Positions 1 to 9,843 of a stretch of 34,133 nt of DNA are shown here, piece by piece (position 1 is the stretch's first letter; each line of letters opens with the position of its first letter). Under the pieces are notes generated by a model. That model did not search any database and was not told where the DNA came from. It saw nothing but the letters and a program-made list of their open reading frames with translations. Position numbers and translations under genes: made by a program. The stretch comes from Candidatus Levybacteria bacterium RBG_16_35_11 (GTDB taxonomy: Bacteria; Patescibacteriota; Microgenomatia; Levybacterales; UBA12049), in the NCBI GenBank assembly GCA_001781995.1, contig MFNH01000040.1, positions 38,556 through 72,688 of the forward strand. Direction: 5' to 3'.

Positions 1-1
1 C

Positions 2-1762
2 ATAAAAAAAGCCCTAAGAAAAGTTGATTCACCCCTTGTTAAAAGTTTAGTTTTGGGATTTTCGGCAGGGATAATAGGACTTGGGATTAATGCTGTTTTA
101 ATTGATGTTTTTGAAGCATCCAAAGTTGCTTTTTCTCTTTGGCTTGTTGCTGGAGTAACTTTAGGTGCTTTAAAGTTATACCAAACAGAGAAAATTAATT
201 ACTTAGAAGAAATTAAAAATGTGCTTATTTCAAAAGCTGCTTTAGTTATCTATATTGTTGCGGTTGTTTTTGGAATCTATTCAATTTCATTTAGCAACTT
301 TTTCGTAGGGGATGACTTTGTCTGGCTTAAATGGGCAGCAAACTGCAAAAAAATTATTGTTCCTGGAGGAATTGCTCAATGCGAACCAATGAAGGAAACT
401 TTTTTAAACTACCTTACAAGCTCCGATGGCTTTTTCTATCGCCCTGGAACAAAGATGTATTTTTACCTAATGTATGGATTTTTCTGGTTAAATCCTCTTG
501 CCTACCATGTAATGTCTGCCCTTATACATGGAATAAATATAATTTTGGTTTTTCTTTTAAGTTTAAAAATTTTAAAAAAGAAGTTTTTTGCCGCAATTGC
601 CGCTTTACTTTTTGGAATCTTAAGTATTCATTCTGAAACGGTTTTTTGGACTGCTGCAGTTGGACATTTAATTTCTGCTATGTTTATTCTTCTTTCTTTA
701 TTTCTCTATACTTACAAAAGTAAAGACAAATTTAGTCTTTTGTATAAGATTCTTGCCTTTATTTCAGCTTCTCTTTCAGTTTTATTTCATGAACTTGGAG
801 TAGTTTCGCCAATTCTTTTAATTTTTTATGACCTTTTATTTTCGGAAAAGAGAAAGTTTAGATGGGAATATATTTTATATCTTTTGTTAATCCCCTCATA
901 CCTACTTGTAAGATATATTGCGCAAAGTCACTGGTTTTCTGGTGATTATAGTTATAACCTTATTAAACTTCCATTTAACGCTCTTGGGAACATATTCGGT
1001 TACCTTGGAATAAGCTTTTTTGGAACAGGGTTTTTGCAAGTCTATGAAAACCTAAGAATTTCTTTAAGAAGCGATATCCCACTTGCAATAGTTTTTGGAA
1101 TAGTTACTCTGTTTGCTATTTTTATCCTTTATAGATTCGTTTATAGAAAAATAAACAAGTTTGTTGCTTACACAATAATAAAAGATGGTAGAAAGATTGT
1201 TTTATCATCAATTCTCTTTTTTATTATCGGTCTTATTCCATTTTTGGGCCTTGGTAATATATCTTTAAGATATGGTTATTTTGCAACTTTTGGCCTAGTT
1301 TTATTAACTGCATATATTCTGATGTCCTTTTATAACCGATTTAAGACTAAGATTTCTTTGGTAATTATTGTTATCATAGTTTTACTTTTTTCATGGTTTA
1401 ATATAAAGGAACTTGTTAAAATTAATAATGATTGGAAAATGGCAGGACTTATTTCAAATAGACTTTTGTCTGGCTTTAACGAAGTAATTGCAAAACCCAA
1501 AAAAGCAACTTATAACCCCGTATTTTATTTTGTGAATCCTCCGATTAGAACGGGGGATGCTTGGGTTTTCCCCGTAGGATTACCAGATGCTTTATGGTTT
1601 ACCTTTCAAACAGAAAATTTAACAGTCAGAACTACAAACGATCTTAATCTTGCGCTTGACTATGCGGAGGGATCTACTACCGCAAGAGTGTTTGAATTTG
1701 ATAAGCAAGGGGACGTAATAGAGGTTGTTAGGGAAAAACCAACACCAACACCTAAAAGATGA
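2..1762 (+). CDS. Polytopic membrane protein, GT39/PMT-like glycosyltransferase (5' partial; frame is open to the window edge)
   Basis: Frame 2 is open from nt 2, so the listed TTG start at 53 is probably internal. Many TM segments; 'GDDFVWLKW' resembles the acidic loop of GT-C enzymes; stop overlaps the next ATG (ATGA). Confidence 0.75.
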   Translation: MKKALRKVDSPLVKSLVLGFSAGIIGLGINAVLIDVFEASKVAFSLWLVAGVTLGALKLYQTEKINYLEEIKNVLISKAALVIYIVAVVFGIYSISFSNFFVGDDFVWLKWAANCKKIIVPGGIAQCEPMKETFLNYLTSSDGFFYRPGTKMYFYLMYGFFWLNPLAYHVMSALIHGINIILVFLLSLKILKKKFFAAIAALLFGILSIHSETVFWTAAVGHLISAMFILLSLFLYTYKSKDKFSLLYKILAFISASLSVLFHELGVVSPILLIFYDLLFSEKRKFRWEYILYLLLIPSYLLVRYIAQSHWFSGDYSYNLIKLPFNALGNIFGYLGISFFGTGFLQVYENLRISLRSDIPLAIVFGIVTLFAIFILYRFVYRKINKFVAYTIIKDGRKIVLSSILFFIIGLIPFLGLGNISLRYGYFATFGLVLLTAYILMSFYNRFKTKISLVIIVIIVLLFSWFNIKELVKINNDWKMAGLISNRLLSGFNEVIAKPKKATYNPVFYFVNPPIRTGDAWVFPVGLPDALWFTFQTENLTVRTTNDLNLALDYAEGSTTARVFEFDKQGDVIEVVREKPTPTPKR

Positions 1763-3192
1763 AAAAATTACAAATTTTACTACTTTTTTTAATTATTATA
1801 GGGGGTATAATTTTCCGTCTCTATAGATCTAATGGCCCTGTTGCTGACTGGCATTCCTGGCGACAGGCAGATACATCGGCGGTTTCCAGAAACTTTGTTA
1901 ATTTAGGGTTTGATCTTTTACATCCTCGTTTTGACGATTTGTCCAATGTTGCATCCGGTTTGGATAATCCGGAAGGGTATAGATTTGTTGAGTTTCCAAT
2001 CTACAATGCCTTTCAAGCAGGTTTATTTGTAGCATTTAACAATTTAACGCTTGAACAGTGGGGGAGGATAGTAAGTATTTTTGCTTCGGTCCTAACGATT
2101 TTATTGTTATTTTTAATAGTTAAAAGACATTCAAGCACTCTTTCTGCAATTATTGCATCATTTTTCTTTGCCTTTTTACCCTTTAGCGTTTACTATGGAC
2201 GAACAATTCTTCCAGATCAATTAATGGTGACCTCAAGCCTTATGGGAATTTTATTTTTCGACCTGGCAGTTGAAAAAAAATCAAATTTCAAACCTATTCT
2301 TTTCTTCATCCTTTCGCTAATCTTCACAACCTCTGCCTTTTTGCTTAAGCCTTATGCAATATTCTTTGCCCTTCCTATTGTTTATTTGGCTTTTTCAAGA
2401 TTTAAATTCACAGCGTTTAAAAAGTGGTATTTATGGCTTTATCTAATAATATCTGTTCTTCCCCTAATTCTTTGGCGTAACTTTATGAGTAATTATCCCC
2501 AAGGGATTCCGGCAAGCGATTGGCTTTTTAACGGGGGAAACATAAGGTTTAGTGGTGCTTTTTTCTACTGGCTTTTTGCAGATCGAATTGGAAGATTAAT
2601 GCTTGGATTCTGGGGGCTTTCGCTCTTTGCACTTGGCTTTTTAAAAAAACTACAAAAAAAAGAATTTCTGTTTTTTATTTCTTTTTTTCTCTCGTCTCTA
2701 ATTTATCTTTTTGTTATTGCCAGAGGGAACGTTCAGCATGACTATTACCAAATCTTAATTGTTCCGACAATTGCGATTTATTTGGGCCTAGGTGGGTCTT
2801 TTTTACTTTCCTATAAGGGAGTTTCAAAAATTATCACATGGATTATGTTTACAGTTATTACATTATTTTGCCTGTCTTTTAGCTGGTATTTTGTTAGAGA
2901 CTATTTTAATATTGTAAACGGTTCAATAGTTAAAGCAGGGGAGGCGGTTGACAAAATGCTTCCCAAAGATGCAAAAGTAATTGCAAGCTACAACGGAGAT
3001 ACCTCCTTTTTATACCAGACAAAAAGAAAAGGCTGGGCAAGCATGGAAAAACCACTTCCCGAAATGATAAATATGGGCGCCCAATACTTAATTTTAGTTA
3101 ATCCGACACAGGCAGATATTAATCTTGGTAAAGAATACAAAATAGTTACTTTAAATAAAGATTTTGTTATTTTTGACCTTCTTAAAAAATAA
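1759..3192 (+). CDS. ArnT/PMT-like (GT39 family) membrane glycosyltransferase
   Basis: 477 aa polytopic protein; 'DWHSWRQADTSAVSRNF' motif typical of this family; overlaps its neighbours by 1-4 nt. Confidence 0.75.
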   Translation: MKKLQILLLFLIIIGGIIFRLYRSNGPVADWHSWRQADTSAVSRNFVNLGFDLLHPRFDDLSNVASGLDNPEGYRFVEFPIYNAFQAGLFVAFNNLTLEQWGRIVSIFASVLTILLLFLIVKRHSSTLSAIIASFFFAFLPFSVYYGRTILPDQLMVTSSLMGILFFDLAVEKKSNFKPILFFILSLIFTTSAFLLKPYAIFFALPIVYLAFSRFKFTAFKKWYLWLYLIISVLPLILWRNFMSNYPQGIPASDWLFNGGNIRFSGAFFYWLFADRIGRLMLGFWGLSLFALGFLKKLQKKEFLFFISFFLSSLIYLFVIARGNVQHDYYQILIVPTIAIYLGLGGSFLLSYKGVSKIITWIMFTVITLFCLSFSWYFVRDYFNIVNGSIVKAGEAVDKMLPKDAKVIASYNGDTSFLYQTKRKGWASMEKPLPEMINMGAQYLILVNPTQADINLGKEYKIVTLNKDFVIFDLLKK

Positions 3193-4367
3193 TGAAAATA
3201 CTTATTGTTTCCTCTTATCTTCCTTATCCCCTTTTTTCCGGTGGGGCAGTAAGGCTTTTTAATTTACTAAAAGAGATTTCAAAAGAAAACCAAATTACTT
3301 TAATTTGCGAAAAAAGAGATTATCAGACAGAAAATGATGTAAAAGAACTTGAAAAAATCTGTAAAAAAGTAATTACAGTTAATCGCAAAAAACAATGGAG
3401 TGTTTCAAACATTTTAAAATCTGTTTTTTCAAAAAACTCATTTCTTGTTACAGGACACACTCTGCCTTTGATGAGGAAAAAAATTGAGGAAGAATTGAAT
3501 GAAAATAAATACGACTTAATTCATGTAGAGACTTTCTACGTCCTGCAAAATCTTCCCAACACTAGTCTTCCCATTGTTTTAGTTGAACATAATATTGAAT
3601 ATTTAGTTTACAAGCGTTTTGTAGATCAAGCACCAAAAATACTTAAGCCCTTTTTATCTTTGGATGTCCATAAAATAAAACGGCAGGAAGAAGAATGTTG
3701 GAATAAAGCCACAAAACTTGTGGCAGTATCTGAGGAGGAGAAAAAACTAATGGGGAGTAAAGATATAGTTGTGGTTAGAAACGGCGTTGATACTGAAAAA
3801 TACAAAATATCAAATATAAAATACCAAACAAAAAACCCCCAGTGGGTTTTGTTTATTGGTGAATTTAGGTGGATTCAAAATATAAATGCGATAAATAATA
3901 TCTTAAATGAAATATGGCCTAAAATTCATGAGAAAAACAAAGATCTAAAACTTTGGGTTGTCGGAAAAAATATTCCAGAAAATATAAAAAATAAAAAATT
4001 GGAAAATGTCGTTTTTGACGAAAATGCTCCGGATAAAACAGAGGAAATTTATAAAAAAGCAGATATTTTACTTGCGCCAATTTATGTCGGAGGTGGAACC
4101 AGCTTTAAAATTCTGGAAGCTATGGCGTCGGGGACTTGTGTTGTTACCACAAGTTTGGGAGCAGAGGGAATTGTTGGGACCAACCAAAACCAACTAGTTA
4201 TTGCAGAGACATCAGGAGATCTGGTAGATTCTGTGCTAAAATTATCCAAAGACTTGGAATTTAGATTAAATTTAATTAAAAATGCCAGAAAATTAATTGA
4301 GCAAAAATTTGATTGGAAAAAAATCAGCAAAGAATTAGAATATGTATATAGGGAAGCTTTAAAATGA
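3192..4367 (+). CDS. Glycosyltransferase family 4 (GT-B)
   Basis: N-terminal 'ILIVSSYLPYPLFSGGAVRLFNLLKEI' and C-terminal 'LLAPIYVGGGTSFKILEAMASGTCVVTTSLGAEGI' motifs. Confidence 0.88.
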   Translation: MKILIVSSYLPYPLFSGGAVRLFNLLKEISKENQITLICEKRDYQTENDVKELEKICKKVITVNRKKQWSVSNILKSVFSKNSFLVTGHTLPLMRKKIEEELNENKYDLIHVETFYVLQNLPNTSLPIVLVEHNIEYLVYKRFVDQAPKILKPFLSLDVHKIKRQEEECWNKATKLVAVSEEEKKLMGSKDIVVVRNGVDTEKYKISNIKYQTKNPQWVLFIGEFRWIQNINAINNILNEIWPKIHEKNKDLKLWVVGKNIPENIKNKKLENVVFDENAPDKTEEIYKKADILLAPIYVGGGTSFKILEAMASGTCVVTTSLGAEGIVGTNQNQLVIAETSGDLVDSVLKLSKDLEFRLNLIKNARKLIEQKFDWKKISKELEYVYREALK

Positions 4368-5257
4368 TTGATTTATCGATAGTTATTGTTTCATATAATA
4401 CCCGCGACTTAATTACCAAATGCCTTGATTCAATAAAAGAAACCATTAAGGATAGTTCATATGAGGTTTTTATTATTGATAATGATTCCTCCGATGATTC
4501 AATTAAGATAATCAAAGACTATATTAGAGAAGATAAATCAAAAAAAGTCTATTTTGTAGAAAACAATAAAAACTTAGGTTTTTCAAAAGCCAATAATAAG
4601 GCAATGAAAAAAGCAAAGGGAAGATATATCCTCTTTTTGAATCCCGATACAGTAGTTTACCCAAAAACCTTAGATTACATGGTGAAATACATGGATGAAA
4701 ATAAAAATGTGGGAGCTGCGACCTGTGAACTTATTATGCCAAACGGAGAAATAGACGATGCAACGCATCGTGGTTTTCCGACTCCCTGGAATTCTTTCTG
4801 CCATTTCTTGGGAATTTCAAAACTACTTCCTCACACCAAGTTATTCTCAGGTTACAGCCAAGGATGGAAAGATCTAACAAAAACACATGAGATAGATGCT
4901 TTAGCTGGTGCATTTATGATTGTTCGACGTGAGGCGGGAGATGAAGCTGGCTGGTGGGATGAGGATTATTTCTTCTATGGGGAAGATCTTAACTTTTGTT
5001 ATGAGTTAATTAAAAAAGGCTGGAAAATTATGTATATACCAGAGGTTAGAATTCTTCACTATAAAGGAGTTTCAGGAGGGTTAAAAAAAGTATCAAAAGA
5101 AATTACAACAGCGGATAAAGAAGTCAAAAAAAGAGCAACAAAAGCAAGGTTTGACGCAATGAAGATTTTTTATAAGAAAAATTACGAGGATAAATACCCA
5201 AAATTTTTAACAAAGCTTGTAATGCTTGGAATCTCTTTAAAAGAAAAAACAAGTTAA
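4364..5257 (+). CDS. Glycosyltransferase family 2
   Basis: 'LSIVIVSYNTRDLITKCLDSI', 'LFLNPDTVV' and 'FFYGEDLNFCYELIKKGWKI' are canonical GT2 (rhamnosyltransferase-like) motifs. Confidence 0.92.
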   Translation: MIDLSIVIVSYNTRDLITKCLDSIKETIKDSSYEVFIIDNDSSDDSIKIIKDYIREDKSKKVYFVENNKNLGFSKANNKAMKKAKGRYILFLNPDTVVYPKTLDYMVKYMDENKNVGAATCELIMPNGEIDDATHRGFPTPWNSFCHFLGISKLLPHTKLFSGYSQGWKDLTKTHEIDALAGAFMIVRREAGDEAGWWDEDYFFYGEDLNFCYELIKKGWKIMYIPEVRILHYKGVSGGLKKVSKEITTADKEVKKRATKARFDAMKIFYKKNYEDKYPKFLTKLVMLGISLKEKTS

Positions 5258-5757
5258 GCACGGCGGAGTATCTCAGCGAACCGGGGATTTAACTTCCCTA
5301 ATTTTATTGTTCTTTTTGTTTGATCTTTTTTCCCTGGATCTTCTAACCAGTTGTATTTATGCCAACTTCCATAAAAATCAGGGCCAAGTCCTGCCCTTAC
5401 TAGAGGAAGTTCGGTTTCACTGTGGACCCTGATGGGCGCTCCTCCCACAATTACAGTCGAATAAAAAGAAAATTTTATGCATTGCCCATCTATATCAAGA
5501 TCTCCGCTTGGTAGGGAGTATTCGTTTTTTTCTAAATTAACTTTGATTATCTGAATTTCAAGAGGCGGATTGTAATCTTGTCCGAGCGGATGATGGTGTC
5601 CCATTTCCAGACAATTTCCAGCAGTGTGAAGCAGGTATCTTTTTCCCAGCTCGAGCTCTTTTGGATCTTTTACCTGAGTGGGTCCAAAATTTGGTCTTTC
5701 GAGGGTCATGTATAGGAGTGTTGATGGATTATTTTCAACTTGTTCTTTCCCTGCCAT
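5254..5757 (-). CDS. Hypothetical protein, 167 aa
   Basis: Intact ORF filling the gap on the opposite strand, converging with the GT2 gene (4-nt overlap). Own promoter on the minus strand (TTGATT-16 nt-TAAAAT upstream of the ATG). Confidence 0.65.
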   Translation of the reverse strand: MAGKEQVENNPSTLLYMTLERPNFGPTQVKDPKELELGKRYLLHTAGNCLEMGHHHPLGQDYNPPLEIQIIKVNLEKNEYSLPSGDLDIDGQCIKFSFYSTVIVGGAPIRVHSETELPLVRAGLGPDFYGSWHKYNWLEDPGKKDQTKRTIKLGKLNPRFAEILRRA

Positions 5758-5817
5758 ATGATTACTTCTATTTTACACGCCGTTTACTAAAAATCAAGTA
5801 CTAAAACTAAAGTTATC

Positions 5818-5846
5818 TTGTTTACTCGGTTCTTATTGGGTATAAT
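5818..5846 (+). promoter_or_regulatory. Promoter TTGTTT-17 nt-TATAAT, 6 nt before an ATG
   Basis: -35 at 5818-5823, -10 at 5841-5846, ATG at 5853. Confidence 0.7.
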
Positions 5847-5852
5847 TCTGTT

Positions 5853-6950
5853 ATGAAAATAGGCATTGATGCAAGGCTTTGGGATGAGTCAGGAGTCGGA
5901 AGATACACAAGAAACCTGGTTAAAAACTTAGCAAAAATTGACAAAAAAAACAGTTATGCTATTTTTGTGCTTCCTAAAGATAGAGAGGAAATAGAGGGTT
6001 TAATAAGTAAAAACTGGAAAGTTGTAGACGCCAATTTTAGATGGCATTCAGTGGAAGAACAATCAGCATATCCTAAAGTAATAAATAAGGAAAAACTTGA
6101 CCTTGTCCACTTTCCGTATTTTTCCGTTCCAATCTCATATAGAGCCCCTTTTGTTGTTACAATTCACGATTTAATAATAAGCCACTTCCCAACCGGAGAG
6201 GCATCTACTCTAAATCCGGTTGTGTATAAGTTTAAACTAAAAGCTTATCAGCTTGTTATTAGCCGTGCTGCTAAAAAAGCAAATTCAGTAATTACGGTTT
6301 CAAATACAACCAAAAAGGAAATTATTAAACATTTAAAAATTAACCCAAAGAAAATATTTGTAACCTACGAAGGGGCAGACGACAGAATTTATAGCAAAAA
6401 AAAGATTAAAGGTAACTATTTCCTATATGTTGGAAACGCCTATCCACACAAGAATCCAATAAATTTAATAAAAGCATTTAATTTGCTGGAAAAAGAAAAA
6501 AAAGATATAAAACTAATCTTTGTAGGAAGGGAAGATTATTTCTACCGTAATCTTAAATCAACTTTTGCGCCAAAAGATTCAATTGTTTTTAAAGGGGCAG
6601 TTTCAGACAATGAACTCTCTTCTTTATATACCAATGCTGTGGCTTTGGTAGTGCCTTCTTTGATGGAGGGGTTTGGTCTCCCTGCCCTTGAGGCAATCTC
6701 TGCTAAATGTTTAGTTTTAGCATCCAATATTCCGACATTTAACGAAGTATATAAAGACAATCTTTTGTATTTTAACCAAAATGACCCAATGGACATATAT
6801 CGTGCAATGAAATATTCACTTGATAAGAAAAATGGCAAGCAAATTGCCATGAAAGTAAAAAAAGCATATGAATACTCAAAACAATTCTCTTGGGAAAAAA
6901 TGGCCAAAGAAACCCTAAAGATTTATACTTCGGCAAGAATTTCGAAATGA
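5853..6950 (+). CDS. Glycosyltransferase family 4
   Basis: 'MKIGIDARLWDESGVGRYTRNLVKNL' and 'LVVPSLMEGFGLPALEAISAKCLVLASNIPTFNEV'. Confidence 0.92.
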   Translation: MKIGIDARLWDESGVGRYTRNLVKNLAKIDKKNSYAIFVLPKDREEIEGLISKNWKVVDANFRWHSVEEQSAYPKVINKEKLDLVHFPYFSVPISYRAPFVVTIHDLIISHFPTGEASTLNPVVYKFKLKAYQLVISRAAKKANSVITVSNTTKKEIIKHLKINPKKIFVTYEGADDRIYSKKKIKGNYFLYVGNAYPHKNPINLIKAFNLLEKEKKDIKLIFVGREDYFYRNLKSTFAPKDSIVFKGAVSDNELSSLYTNAVALVVPSLMEGFGLPALEAISAKCLVLASNIPTFNEVYKDNLLYFNQNDPMDIYRAMKYSLDKKNGKQIAMKVKKAYEYSKQFSWEKMAKETLKIYTSARISK

Positions 6951-8041
6951 AGGTAGCATTGGTATATGACCGAGTAAATAAATGGGGAGGTGCCGAAAGA
7001 GTTTTACTTGCCCTTCATAAAATTTTCCCAGACGCCCCCCTATTCACATCCGTATATAACCCCAAAAAAGCAAAATGGGCAAGAGCTTTTAATGTCCAAA
7101 CATCTTTTCTGCAAAAAATTCCCAGAGCTTCTACTTCCCACGAACTCCTAGGAGCTTTAATGCCCATGGCATTTGAGAGTTTTTCCTTTGATAATTACGA
7201 TTTAGTAATTTCGGTTACATCAGAAGCGGCAAAAGGCATTATCACTAAACCCAAAACAACCCATATTTGCTATTGCTTAACTCCCACAAGGTATCTTTGG
7301 AGCGGCTATGAGATTTATTTTAAGAATAAATATTTGCGATATTTTGCAAAACCGGCAGTTTCATATTTAAAAAAATGGGAAATTCCTGCGTCTGCACGTC
7401 CCAGTAGGTATATTGCAATTTCAAATGAGGTAAGAAAAAGAATTAAAAATTATTATGGATTTAACTCGTCCGTAATTTATCCTCCGGTTGCCATCCCTGC
7501 TGCTAAATTGGAGAAAGAAAATAAAGGAAAATATTTTTTAGTTGTGTCAAGATTGACCCCATACAAAAGGGTAGATATTGCAATTGAAGCTTGTAATAGT
7601 CTTAAATTGCCATTAAAAATTATTGGGACAGGTCATGAATTTAGAAAATTAAGATCAAAAGCCGGTCCAACAATTGAATTTTTAGGTGAGATATCTGAAA
7701 AAAGACTTTGGGATGTTTATAAAAACAGTAAAGCTTTAATTTTCCCCGGAGTTGAGGATTTTGGACTGGTTATGGTAGAGGCGCTGGCATTTGGTAAGCC
7801 TGTTATTGCCTATTATGCCGGAGGAGCAAAAGAAATAGTTAAAAAAGGTATAACCGGTGAATTTTTTAACAGACAAGAACCAAATTCACTTATGGCTGTG
7901 TTGAAAAGCTTCAATGTTTATAGATATAATAGTCTAGCCTGTTATAAAAGTAGTAAAAGGTTCTCTTTTGAGAATTTTCAAAAAGAACTTAAAAATTACT
8001 TAAATAAACAAGTTTGTTTTTTACAAAATAAAAAACTTTAG
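6947..8041 (+). CDS. Glycosyltransferase family 4 (WbaZ/mannosyltransferase-like)
   Basis: ATG at 6947 overlaps the upstream TGA; 'VYDRVNKWGGAERVLLALHKIFPDAPLFTSVYNP' and 'PGVEDFGLVMVEALAFGKPVIAYYAGGAKEIV'. The track start at 6890 is an upstream in-frame extension. Confidence 0.9.
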   Translation: MKVALVYDRVNKWGGAERVLLALHKIFPDAPLFTSVYNPKKAKWARAFNVQTSFLQKIPRASTSHELLGALMPMAFESFSFDNYDLVISVTSEAAKGIITKPKTTHICYCLTPTRYLWSGYEIYFKNKYLRYFAKPAVSYLKKWEIPASARPSRYIAISNEVRKRIKNYYGFNSSVIYPPVAIPAAKLEKENKGKYFLVVSRLTPYKRVDIAIEACNSLKLPLKIIGTGHEFRKLRSKAGPTIEFLGEISEKRLWDVYKNSKALIFPGVEDFGLVMVEALAFGKPVIAYYAGGAKEIVKKGITGEFFNRQEPNSLMAVLKSFNVYRYNSLACYKSSKRFSFENFQKELKNYLNKQVCFLQNKKL

Positions 8042-8047
8042 TATCTT

Positions 8048-9133
8048 ATGAAAGTTGTCTTTTTTGCGGGCGGAGTTGGAACGAGACTCTGGCCATTATC
8101 TAGGAAAAATACCCCTAAACAATTCGAAAAAATAATTGGCGATAAATCAATGCTGCAAATTTGCGTCCAAAAACTTTTCCCCGAATTTAAATGGGAGGAT
8201 ATATATATTTCCACAGGTAAGGAATATGAACAGATTGTAGCAAGACAGCTTGAAAAGTTACCTAAGGAAAATATTATTATTGAGCCAGAAATGCGGGACA
8301 TTGGTCCCGCAGTTGGTCTTGTGACGGCTATTTTTCAAAAAATTAATCCCAACGAACCAATCGCTCTTTTATGGGGATCTGACCATTTAGTAAAAAAAGA
8401 GGATGTTTTTAGAAAAGCCCTTAGAGTAGCAGAAGGAATAGTTAAGAAGGACCTTAATAAAATAGTATTTGTAGGACAAAAGCCTCGTTTTGCCAGCCAA
8501 AACCTTGGCTATATCGAGTTTGGGAAGAAAATAGAAACAATTAATGATATTGAAGTGCATCCTTTTGTCGGTTTTGAATATAGGCCTCATCTTTCTACGG
8601 CTGAAAAATTCTTAAAAGATGGATATCATGCCTGGAATTTAGGATACTTTGTTACAACTCCAAAATTCCTCTGGGAGCAATTTAAAAAATTTTCCCCAAT
8701 ATTATTTGCGGATTTGGAAAAAATAAATCAAGCATACGGCACAGGGGATTATCAAAAAGTCCTTTCAAAAGTTTATCCAACTATTGAAAAAGTATCATTC
8801 GATAATGCAATCTTGGAAAAGATCGACACCAAAGATGGTTTGGTATTGTCTATTGATATTGGCTGGAGTGATATTGGAGCCTGGGAGGCTTTAAAAGAAG
8901 CGCTTTCTGAAGCCATTGATGAGAACGTAACAAAAGGCAAAGTAATGCTTGAAGACTGTCGAGACAACCTTGTTTTTAATTTTACCAATCAGCTAACGGT
9001 TGGAATTGACCTTGATGAGCTTTTGGTAATAAACACAGAAGACGTCTTACTTGTTTGTCCAAAGAATTCCGTGCCCAAAATAAAAAAATTAGTAGAGAGC
9101 TTAGGTGGCACAGAACACGAACACCTTACTTAA
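8048..9133 (+). CDS. manC: Mannose-1-phosphate guanylyltransferase
   Basis: 'FFAGGVGTRLWPLSRKNTPKQF' nucleotidyltransferase signature and 'WSDIGAWEALKE'; no isomerase domain (361 aa). Confidence 0.88.
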   Translation: MKVVFFAGGVGTRLWPLSRKNTPKQFEKIIGDKSMLQICVQKLFPEFKWEDIYISTGKEYEQIVARQLEKLPKENIIIEPEMRDIGPAVGLVTAIFQKINPNEPIALLWGSDHLVKKEDVFRKALRVAEGIVKKDLNKIVFVGQKPRFASQNLGYIEFGKKIETINDIEVHPFVGFEYRPHLSTAEKFLKDGYHAWNLGYFVTTPKFLWEQFKKFSPILFADLEKINQAYGTGDYQKVLSKVYPTIEKVSFDNAILEKIDTKDGLVLSIDIGWSDIGAWEALKEALSEAIDENVTKGKVMLEDCRDNLVFNFTNQLTVGIDLDELLVINTEDVLLVCPKNSVPKIKKLVESLGGTEHEHLT

Positions 9134-9137
9134 TTTT

Positions 9138-9803
9138 ATGCCTTACATTTCAATTAAAAAAAGCATCTTCTACGAAGCCATAAAAAGATTAATGGATATT
9201 ATTTTTTCCCTAATTTTAATAATTATCTTTTCTCCTATCTTTCTAGCTGTGGCGCTTTCAATAAAACTTGATTCAAAAGGTCCTGTTTTAGCGGATACAC
9301 CGGAGCGGGTTGGAAAAAACGGGAAACCTTTTAAAATGTATAAGTTTAGGTCAATGATTGAAAATGCTCATGAGATCTTAAGGGAAAACCCGAAATATTC
9401 AGATTTTTACGCCCAATATAAAAAGGGAAGCTATAAATTAAAAGATGACCCAAGAATTACAAAAGTGGGTCACTTTATTAGAAAACACTCACTTGATGAG
9501 ATCCCGCAATTAATAAATATTTTATCGGGGGAAATGAGTTTAGTTGGACCAAGGGCATATTATCCAGATGAATTAAGAGAACAACAGAAACAATATCCAA
9601 AAACCCAAGACTCGGTAAAAATTGTACTTTCGGTAAAACCAGGCGCAACTGGTTATTGGCAAGTTTCGGGAAGATCTGAAATAAACTTTGATAAAAGAAT
9701 AGAAATGGATGCTCAATATGTTAGAAAAAGATCAGTTCTTTACGATCTTTTTATAATCCTCAAAACCCCCTGGGCAATGGTTTCCGGCAAAGGTGCTCTT
9801 TAA
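9138..9803 (+). CDS. Sugar transferase (WcaJ/PglC-type polyprenyl-phosphate hexose-1-P transferase)
   Basis: 'KRLMDIIFSLILIIIFSPIF', 'KPFKMYKFRSMI', 'FIRKHSLDEIPQLINILSGEMSLVGPRAY'; ATG at 9138 preferred over the track start at 9105. Confidence 0.92.
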   Translation: MPYISIKKSIFYEAIKRLMDIIFSLILIIIFSPIFLAVALSIKLDSKGPVLADTPERVGKNGKPFKMYKFRSMIENAHEILRENPKYSDFYAQYKKGSYKLKDDPRITKVGHFIRKHSLDEIPQLINILSGEMSLVGPRAYYPDELREQQKQYPKTQDSVKIVLSVKPGATGYWQVSGRSEINFDKRIEMDAQYVRKRSVLYDLFIILKTPWAMVSGKGAL

Positions 9804-9843
9804 GGATTTGACAGAAATAAGCCATAACAGGTATGATATTTTA

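Noticed and set aside
331-636. 101-aa plus-strand ORF
   Set aside because: Out-of-frame overlap inside the N-terminal membrane protein gene; Cys/Trp/Phe-rich shadow frame.
6542-6907. 121-aa minus-strand ORF
   Set aside because: Antisense to a well-supported GT4 gene; no independent promoter or motif.
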